Origin: Triangularia verruculosa
Taxonomy: Eukaryota > Ascomycota > Sordariomycetes > Sordariales > Podosporaceae
Assembly (NCBI GenBank): GCA_033296885.1
Contig: MU863898.1
Coordinates: forward strand, 248,001 to 312,000
Direction: 5' to 3'
Length of the DNA stretch: 64,000 nucleotides
Shown: piece after piece, positions 56,336 through 64,000 of the stretch
Layout: every line of letters starts with the position of its first letter
Numbering within the stretch: position 1 is the first letter of the stretch
Position numbers and translations under genes: made by a program
The notes under the pieces: generated by a model
Databases searched by the model: none
Told to the model about the DNA's origin: nothing
The model's input: only the letters and a program-made list of their open reading frames with translations

Positions 56336-57877
56336 TCAATTTCTGCGCCGCACGAGAACCTTGAATCCCCGGTTGTAAGCCACACCCCCTCGATCAACAT
56401 ACTTGCCCGGCTCAACAACATCAAACTCAAACCTTCTCACGATCTCTGGCAAAACTTTGTACATCTCCATGTAGGCAATTTCCTTTCCCAGACACACTCT
56501 CGGCCCCATGCTAAACACAAAGCTCGCCGCCTCTAGTTCGGCCTTGCGCTTTTCATCCCCGCCGAGCCATCTCTCAGGCCTGAACGCTTCTGCGCCGGGA
56601 CCGTACATCTCGGGATCGCGCCCGACGGTATACGGGTCACTGCACACTTCAGCTCCCTGAGGGACGTGCACCCCGTCAATCACCGTTCCGCCTTTTTCGA
56701 GAATGACACGCCCGAATAGATTTGGAGCAGGAGGATTGAGCCTCAACCCTTCCTTGATGCAAGCCACAAAATAGGGCAAGTGCTGCTTGGTCTCCTCGTA
56801 CAACACCGGGGTCGACAGCAGCCCTCTTTCCTCGGCGGTTCTGATCTCTCGCTCTACCTTCTCCAGACAGTCAGGATCCTGCAGGATAAACCGTAGGATA
56901 GAACCCAAAGCCGACCCAGTGGTATCAGCCCCCGCCTGGATCAGCAAAGTAACATGCGCCTCCTTCTGCGCCCGCGTCAACGGCTCTCCCTTGCTGTCCC
57001 TCGCATCCAGCGTGTAGTCTAGGTAATCCCTGACTCCAGCCCCGTCATCTGGCAATTGCTCGTCCCGTTCCTTTTCCCGCCGGGCCACTGCCAGCTTCCC
57101 CTGCGAAGCCAGATACCCGCTCCCGGTCTTGTCATCCATCTTTGGCAGGATCAAGCTCCTGATCAGCCCAGAAGAGAGGATAAGCTCCCGGAAGCTTGTG
57201 CACCTTGCCGCAAAGCTAAAGAGGGGGAGCGACTCGCGAAAGGCGGCAAGGAGACGCTTCTCGTCGCGGTCGTGGGCGATGAAACCCCATGGCTTTCCAA
57301 ATACGAGGAGCGTCATGACGTCTGCGGCGAACTGGGCGAGTTTGTCGCCCATGCTGATAGCTTCGCCCCGGGGAGACTGTTCGGAGAAATTGCGGAGTTG
57401 GGCGACGAAGGACGTGACGAGGCTGTCGATGCGGGGTTCCTGCTCATTCTTGAGGTAGGAGACGCTCCAGTGGGCGCCGCCGAGGGATTTGCGGAGCGTT
57501 TTGTGGTCGTCGGCGGGGAGGGTGGAGAAGAGGGAGGTTGGTCCCAGGGCACCGGTGCCGTAGAGGGAGCCCTTGTGGTTGTGCGTGGATGACCAGTAGA
57601 TGGATTTGAGAGCCGAGGCGTGGGGGAAGAAGAGGAGGTTGGGGCTGATGCGGATGGCGCGGGTGGAGGGGGGGTATTTCTTGGAGAGCTGGAAGAGGAA
57701 TTCAGGTTCGCGGCGGAAGAGAGAGATGAGAGCCAACGGGAGAGAAGATAGGCGGAGGTAGAAGGGGGCGGGGAAGGACGAGAGACGATGGAAGAAGAGG
57801 TTGTCCAAGATACGGCGGACGAAAAGGTAGAGGAACAGAGCAGGGAGGAGGAGTGGGAGATGGCTGAGCGAGAGCAT
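56336..57877 (-). CDS. Cytochrome P450 monooxygenase
   Basis: Single exon, 513 residues from the ATG at 57877. N-terminal membrane anchor (LPLLLPALFLYLFV), then a proline-containing hinge region. I-helix oxygen-binding motif QAGADTTGS, K-helix ExxR in KEGLRLNPP, PERF-type segment FRPERWLGG, and haem loop FSMGPRVCLGK with the haem-ligand Cys at about 462. All P450 core elements are intact. ER-anchored monooxygenase; the substrate cannot be told. Intronless, unlike most neighbours. No cluster partners next to it. Confidence 0.95.
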   Translation of the reverse strand: MLSLSHLPLLLPALFLYLFVRRILDNLFFHRLSSFPAPFYLRLSSLPLALISLFRREPEFLFQLSKKYPPSTRAIRISPNLLFFPHASALKSIYWSSTHNHKGSLYGTGALGPTSLFSTLPADDHKTLRKSLGGAHWSVSYLKNEQEPRIDSLVTSFVAQLRNFSEQSPRGEAISMGDKLAQFAADVMTLLVFGKPWGFIAHDRDEKRLLAAFRESLPLFSFAARCTSFRELILSSGLIRSLILPKMDDKTGSGYLASQGKLAVARREKERDEQLPDDGAGVRDYLDYTLDARDSKGEPLTRAQKEAHVTLLIQAGADTTGSALGSILRFILQDPDCLEKVEREIRTAEERGLLSTPVLYEETKQHLPYFVACIKEGLRLNPPAPNLFGRVILEKGGTVIDGVHVPQGAEVCSDPYTVGRDPEMYGPGAEAFRPERWLGGDEKRKAELEAASFVFSMGPRVCLGKEIAYMEMYKVLPEIVRRFEFDVVEPGKYVDRGGVAYNRGFKVLVRRRN

Positions 57878-59691
57878 GGTGTTGATGGAGTTTGTTTCGG
57901 GACTCCAGCCCAACAACACACTAGGTACGTATATTTTTTGATCGGTAGGTCAGGTAGTGTAGCAGAAGTGCTAATACACCGTTTAGCTCGCAAAAGTAAA
58001 AAGAAGAGGAGAGGAGAGGAGAGCGGTCTCCTCAGTCATCAGACTAAATAGATACCTATCTACTAGTGTAAAGGCCCTTCACAGCCTGAAGCCCACGGCC
58101 ACATGAGACGGCAGCTTACATTTCACACCATCATTGCATTTCCTTTTCAATACTACTTGCATATCCATGATCCAGATAGGCAGCTATCAGCACCTGAGCA
58201 CTTCGACATGGCGGAGCGCCTGGATGTCTTATTGGACATCACCTAGTATTGCGCATAGCTCCCGCATAACGGTCCGCCTATCAATGTGACACACACGGGA
58301 GGATTATCGTCTCAACGGGCAGTTAGATGGGAAAGTATTGGACTGGAGGAGCATGCATGCTACCTGTGCAACTCTGTAGAGTTTCCCCTCGGACTTGGCA
58401 ATATTCCAACAAGTGGCGTGCTGCACCCGGCCGCAAGAGGTTGTACAGACAGAGCCTTGAACCGGCAAATGCAGATACCTGGTACTTACGGAAAAAGAAA
58501 ATAGATAAATGAACTACTGTAAAGCCCACTTCAGCCCGGTTCAGTCATCAAACTGTGGATATGGTCTCTAGGCATTCCTGAGGGGAGAAGAAGCGTCTCC
58601 GTAGGTGCTGTTAGCAGCTTCGGCTTCCCTTCATGTCATGATAGGCAGACAAATTAAGGTTTGCTAACAGTGGGGCTCGCCTGCCTTGCCACAACCCCCA
58701 AAACTCCAACAGCTGTGAAACATTTCGCTGAACATGGAACCCCGCCATCACCAACTTCGACCGCGTCCTGACTTTTCCCGTTTCTCGCCGGTATTTGCCA
58801 CAACGCGCCCATGGCTTAGTTTCCGACTGTCGGTTTCTCCGCTGCGGTCTGACCGCTTTGCTCATCCGATACCGCCAAAAGGAGACGCGACCTCGGGCAG
58901 CTCAATGAGTCCCCGGTGTGGGATAGGGGCACGGACAAGTCGGGTTTCGAGAGGGGCCTTGGCCAGGCTCTGTGACCTCAAACCCGGGTTCTTGTACACA
59001 TGGTCCATCTTCGTCCCGGGATTTCAACAGCTTCTCTCTCACTGGAAACCTCTGGCTGATCTCGTATCTGTAGATTTGTTGCGTTTGTGATCGTAGCGCT
59101 CAAGTGCATAGTTCTCCTCGTCCCATAATTATACTCAACACCAGTCCCCTGCTGCGCACCACATCCGCACAATGACGGAACTCTGCGGCAACGACACTTG
59201 GTCAGGTTGTGGCAACTCCTTGGACAGGGCTCACCCAGCCTGAGCATTGGACATCTCATGTTGTTGGCTGCGTTGGTACCTGCGGCCCTTGGGAAGGCGT
59301 CAAGATGGCGAACTTGGTGCTGGCAACTTGCAAAGCCGCATGAATAGCATCTGCGGGACGAAGGAGGCGATGCCTGAGCTCCGCCTGTATCCGGGTCTCC
59401 AAGTGGAGGATCATCCCTTCAAGCTCTCGACTAGGTACCTGGTACCGTCCGCTTGCACTTCTTTTGGCAGTTTAACGTCCGTTTCTATTCTCCCTCTCTG
59501 TTTACCTGTTGCATTTCTCAGATCTCTGCTGCTCTCCTTATTGTTTTCTTACTTCGGCGTGCTTCCTCTGCCTTGAAGGCATACCGGCCTTTTATTCTGA
59601 TGCTTACACAATCATTTTCGCCCCTGGCTGTGGCATCTTAACGGCGAGCACATCACTCCACACCGGTATTGCGAAAAGCCACCCTACCACA
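57878..59691. promoter_or_regulatory. Divergent upstream region of P450 and coiled-coil genes
   Basis: 1.8 kb with no supported exon; must carry both promoters. Specific sites not assigned. Confidence 0.4.
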
Positions 59692-62600
59692 ATGGAGTCC
59701 ACAATGGATGTTTCCCAGCTGGTGGCTCAGATGCAAGACACCCTGTCCACCATCCACACGACTCTCGCTTCGCTCAACACCACCGAACATGATGCAAAAC
59801 TTGACGAGCTCGAAGCCAGGCGCGACAATACCATCAAACATCTGCTGGCTGCATTTTCTGCCGAATCACACGTACTTCTCCAAAAACGACAGGCTGAACG
59901 GGAAGAACTTGCCGAACGTCGCAGGGTCGAAGATGAGGAGCGCGAAAGGCGAAGGCGCCAGGAAGACGAAGAGGTTGCCGAGAGGAACAAGCAGGAAGAC
60001 GAGGCACGGGATGGAAGGCTACTTCACGAGACTAACGAGGTGGAAGAGGAGACGGATCACCTCATGCATGAAATAGAGGAAGAAGCCCGGAGAGCCCTGG
60101 ATGAAGGGCAAAAGAGGCTGATGAACTTGGAGGGAAGGAGAAAGGTTCGCTTGCCCGCCACAACGTGACGTTTGTTACGCCAAATGCTAACAGATCCTCT
60201 TCAGGAGTTGAATCATCATATTGAGGAGCAGCTGAGAGTGCCCATCATACCTACTCCGCCAAGAAGATCAAGAAGAGGCAGCAATATGCCGCCGGTGGGG
60301 GCCACACAAAGTATACCAACAGAGCCTGCTTCCTCCGGCTCTTTCAGTAACGCCGATGAAAAGGCTCTTGAGCCCCATGTCATCTCCACAGACCACCATG
60401 ACGGGATCATCGAGGCGGATATGGTCGAAGATCATGCGCTGGACACAGATATGAGTAGCCAGAGACATTCCAGTCCCACCAGTGAAGGCAGGCCGACATC
60501 TCGTCAAGACCGGCCGTTGTTCGTCCAGCCTGTAATTTCGCGGTCCGGGACTATTATTCATGCCGACCAGCTTCAGCAGACGGTACCTGTTCCTGTTGAA
60601 CCCATCGGTACTCCCACTCGCAGCGTTGGGTCGTCGGATGCTTCCGGGAGCCCGAAGCCCGATGTGACTTGGTGGGAGAACAAGGGAAAGGAGGAGGCTG
60701 AGAGTGCTCTACATCATCAAGGCACTCCAAGTCCGATGTCCTTCCATGACGACACAGTGGTACAACAAGCTTCGGGGAAGCATGGGCACGGTGACGATGG
60801 TCTGGGCACCGTTTCAACAGAGGCATCCGCGCAGACAACACCTGACGTAGGTCATCAAGTCATCGAACACGAGGAAGACCAATGTGCCAAAGATGCAGCT
60901 GCCGTACCTCAACTGAAATCCGACATTGACCTGGGCTCATCCAATGATACTCCACGGGACATGAGCCATACAGGTGACGAGATGATGGCTGCTACAATAG
61001 AGTCTGCCAACGTAGGATCCGACAGCACGTCCGAGTATGGTCTGCCTTCACCCGACCATCACAAGGCAGCACCTATTGAAGGTGAACAAGTTCCACCTCC
61101 ACAAAATCTCGATGTTCCCAGACACAGTCTTGCTCCAGAAGACATCCCCCTATCCATGACTACTACCAGTGAGACGTTCGACTCAACAGGAGACACCTCG
61201 TTTGAATCGGCACATGAGCATACAAAGTCGAATTCTGGTGAACACGTCTCTTTTGTTGGTGATGAAGAGCATGCGGCCTTGCACGATACATCTTTTGGAT
61301 CCACCGAGGCCAGCAAAACTCCCGAACATCAGGATTCCGGACTCTCCGCCAAGGGGGAGGATGTTTCTCCAGCCTCATCCTTTCATGGTGATGATGATGA
61401 TGATGTTGGCCAGGTAATTCCTCTGGAAAGGGTTCTTTCTCACCAGCCACCTCGGGGATCTTTCGACGAGGAGATGGAGGTCGATCAATTCAATGAAACC
61501 GAGCCTGAACAGCACGAACAGCGTGGTCTTGACGCAGACATCCAGGGGCATGGCGAAGAAGATCACTCCCATACCCCATCTCTTCAGACCATCCCGGAAC
61601 ATAAAATCCTGGAGGATGTTACAGAAGATGCAGCAGCTCCGGAACTAGAGCAGCAAGGAGTTGTGGGTCTTGGTATCCAGAATGATGCTCATGTTGACGT
61701 CCCGGCCGCAGAGGATGACACACACCACGGCAGTGTTACCAACCACGACGAAGATGTCCCAGCGCTGTCGTCCTCTTCTGATCACGGCGATCAGCATCAT
61801 TCCCATTACGATGACGACTCTCACCTCGATGACGTATACGCCCAGCCCGAGCCAGTCACCCCCAACCCTTTGCTTCTGCAGCCCTTTCGGACCGGTGACG
61901 ACGGCAACCCAGGATCGCCTCTCCGTGGCGGAGACATATCAGAGCTCCCGTATGGCGTCGGTCGACATGGAGAGGGAGATGTTGAGCCCAGTATCAGTGG
62001 TGGTGGAAGACAACTTGGTTATCACGCCGATCTCGGATTACTTCCAGAGCATGGCCATGTGGGAGAAGGAAGAGCAGAAGCACCGCAAGAAGAGACCCAG
62101 GAGTCACTAGTTCCTGACGCAGACAATGTCGGAGACACCCCTTCGCTCTCGGCAGGCTTGGAGACCGAGGAAGACTCGGCAGATCAGCTGCGCCGTGCCA
62201 GTCAAGCCTCAAACGAGTCAGTTGAGATGGAAGCCAGATATACGACTACGGTGAACGGGGAAAGCGACCTGTTCGATGACGAGGGTGCGGAGAGTGAAGA
62301 TGTTAGCGACATTGAGGATGCGTACCTCAACGAAGAAGCTGCCGTCGATTCTGTGGTTGCGGCGATGGGACCCGAGCCAGAGAACGAGGTGATTGATAAA
62401 GGGGAGTCCCGAGGGGACGAAGAACACATTGCGGAGCAGACTCTACCTGAGATATCTGGTGGGGGTGAAGTTGATGTTGAGGGTGAAGCTGATGTTGAGG
62501 GTGGCAGTCAGGCTGGCACTCTGGTTGATGTTCCGCCTCAACCAACAGTTCAATTGCCAGAGCAGATGGCAACAGAGACAGAGGATAAGGCACAGGCCCA

Positions 62601-63624
62601 GACGCAGTTTGAGACGCCATACGCGACGCCGCTTGAAATGCCGGTAGTCCCGGCCTCTGTGCCGGAAACATCGGAAGTCGATCATCTTGGCAGTAATCCC
62701 AACTGGGTGCATGAGGCTGATAACTACTTCGACCAAGACGATGAACCTCACCACGGAGTAGCGACGCCTCGTCACCATTCGTTTGAGCAATCCAAAGACA
62801 GTGTCGATGCCGTGGAATCGGATTCGCGACCACCATCTTCCGCCAACCAAGGACTGTCAGCAAGCAGACACAATCCTGACCGACCTCAAACTCCTGAACA
62901 TTACACGGAGCCTTCTCCTCAGGAGAATCCCCAGCCAGTTGGTCATGGACAGGGCGAACAACATCCTTCCCCACAATCCGTGCGCAGCCAAAGCACCATC
63001 GACTCTGCGCCCCCATCTCCCGAGCAGCACATCGTGACAGACACTCACGACCCCGTCATTCGTGGCCTCGTATCAACTCAATCCCCCAGCTACCAAACTG
63101 GGCGACCACGCAACGACTCGCACCTCACCGAGTATGGTCACCATCGTGACGAATCTGAAGACACTCCCTTTGCAAAATGGCAGCAACGGGACTCCACTCT
63201 CTCGATTCCCGACCATTCCACCGTCGCACCCCTCAACACCAACCGCTCTAGCAATCGCTCTCGCGCGGGCAGTGAAACAGGCGAGAAAGGCGGCAGCCTC
63301 TTCCAGCGCATGCGCAATGTCTTTGAGCAGCAATCCCACGCATCAGACATCAACACCTCGCGCTCTTCCTACTCCCATCCCATCACCTCCGCGTCTAGCT
63401 CCCACTCGACCAACGACAGACACAGCGGAGGCGTATCAGGGCTCTGGGGCTCGGGTGGTCCCCTGTCCGGCCGCTTCGGCAAGTCTTGGTCCTCGTCGTC
63501 CAACGACCACCACGACCACAGGGATTACCACCACTCGCCCTACACCGGCGCTGGGTACTCCCCCGACCCCAACGTGGTAGATGGGAAGAGCGGCTTGCTG
63601 GATGGAACAGAGGATTTGAATTGA
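59692..63624 (+). CDS. Large acidic coiled-coil/disordered protein, unknown
   Basis: Exons 59692-60144 and 60205-63624 with a 60-bp intron; 1290 residues if it ends at TGA 63622-63624. Residues 10-150 form a charged coiled coil (KRQAEREELAERRRVEDEER), continuing after the splice with ELNHHIEEQLRVPIIPTP. The rest is strongly acidic, His/Asp/Glu/Ser-rich and low complexity, with a short internal repeat VDVEGEADVEGG near 62470. The C-terminus is more ordered-looking (SLFQRMRNVFEQQ, then Ser-rich and GLWGSGGPLSGRFGKSW). No signal peptide, TM or enzyme motif. The 3' end may continue through an intron into the frame at 63658 onward. Confidence 0.75.
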
Positions 63625-63657
63625 CCACACTCGGTCGGAATTTTAAGTCCTGGGATT

Positions 63658-64000
63658 ATGCAGCGGCGGAAACCTTTTGAGCGTGGCGATGAGAAAAGGA
63701 ATGTCGAGAAAGGAGACGATATCACGTTCCCACTCCGCGCGCCGATTGTACTGAGAGACAACTTTGACCGCTTAAACGTTATTTCTGTTCAGGCGCAGGT
63801 GTCGGTGGACGACATGCTGGAGTCCTCTTCTTGTGAGTCCTCGTCGATAGGTACATCGGCTGATCCTCGGTTTTCGTGGGCATCGTCGATCCCCTCGAGT
63901 TGTGTGCCGCTCAGTGTTGTTACTACCGCCACCACGGTTGACACGGAGGGTGGGTTGGATGACCTTGTAGAGGTTATGGGGAGAAGGAAATTGAGGAGGA
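63658..64000 (+). CDS. Open frame running off the window end (new gene or further exon)
   Basis: From ATG 63658 the frame is open to the last base (114 codons): MQRRKPFERGDEKRNVEKGD, then ITFPLRAPIVLRDNFDRLNV and a Ser-rich acidic stretch (VDDMLESSSCESSS). It starts only 33 bp after the preceding stop. An alternative is an intron from a GT near 63576 to the AG at 63666-63667 (TTATGCAG), which would make this a later exon of the coiled-coil gene. The same-strand position and similar Ser/acidic composition favour that reading (inference). Confidence 0.5.
   Translation, partial: MQRRKPFERGDEKRNVEKGDDITFPLRAPIVLRDNFDRLNVISVQAQVSVDDMLESSSCESSSIGTSADPRFSWASSIPSSCVPLSVVTTATTVDTEGGLDDLVEVMGRRKLRR

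Noticed and set aside
1..64000. tRNA, rRNA or CRISPR
   Set aside because: Looked for B-box GGTTCGANNCC contexts and spaced identical repeats; found none. CRISPR would not be expected in this kind of genome.

Overview
The window looks like chromosomal DNA of a filamentous ascomycete, most likely a Sordariomycete and probably Sordariales (inference). Genes are split by short GT-AG introns of about 50-150 bp. Several carry a CTRAC-like branch point close to the acceptor. The content is typical of such fungi: a GH7 cellobiohydrolase with CBM1, a GH6-like protein, a LysM protein, Zn2Cys6 regulators, a P450 and DOMON-b561. AT-rich, RIP-like decayed islands are present. Exon joins below were worked out by eye from splice signals and reading-frame continuity. 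No alignment or database search was run.

Layout. 1-5 kb: the end of an alpha/beta hydrolase whose nucleophile position reads Gly, an MFS transporter, and a secreted GH6-fold protein that has lost both catalytic aspartates. 5.5-21.1 kb: an accessory region holding two paralogous protein kinases, a CorA-like two-TM protein, two tiny paralogous spliced genes (75 and 67 aa), a 3.3 kb gene-free stretch, and a convergent pair made of an intracellular subtilisin-like (S8) protease and a candidate gasdermin-like (RCD-1/HET-Q1-type) protein. The last pair matches the published protease/gasdermin cell-death architecture of fungi (HET-Q2/HET-Q1) and is the most interesting item here.

22.8-41.9 kb: mostly housekeeping or secretory genes: DOMON-cytochrome b561, a LysM protein ending in an eight-cysteine hydrophobin-like domain, a conserved 769 aa fungal protein, two divergent Zn2Cys6 transcription factors (one with a 20-nt microexon inside its zinc cluster), an O-methyltransferase and a one-TM protein. 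43.5-45.2 kb: GH7 cellobiohydrolase with a TATA box and a cluster of CreA-type motifs upstream. 45.6-53.3 kb: a repeat-rich, gene-poor zone with an AT-rich relic, 44-bp tandem repeats, low-complexity GC-rich sequence, a chromodomain pseudogene, and a secreted CE1-type esterase bracketed by two copies of a dispersed repeat. 54.9-64 kb: a conserved secreted/membrane protein, a P450, a 1290 aa acidic coiled-coil protein, and an open frame that runs off the end.

The kinase, CorA-like, protease and gasdermin-like genes sit among long non-coding gaps and fit an intracellular recognition or self/non-self role (inference). The GH6-like, GH7 and CE1 proteins are secreted plant-wall-associated functions.
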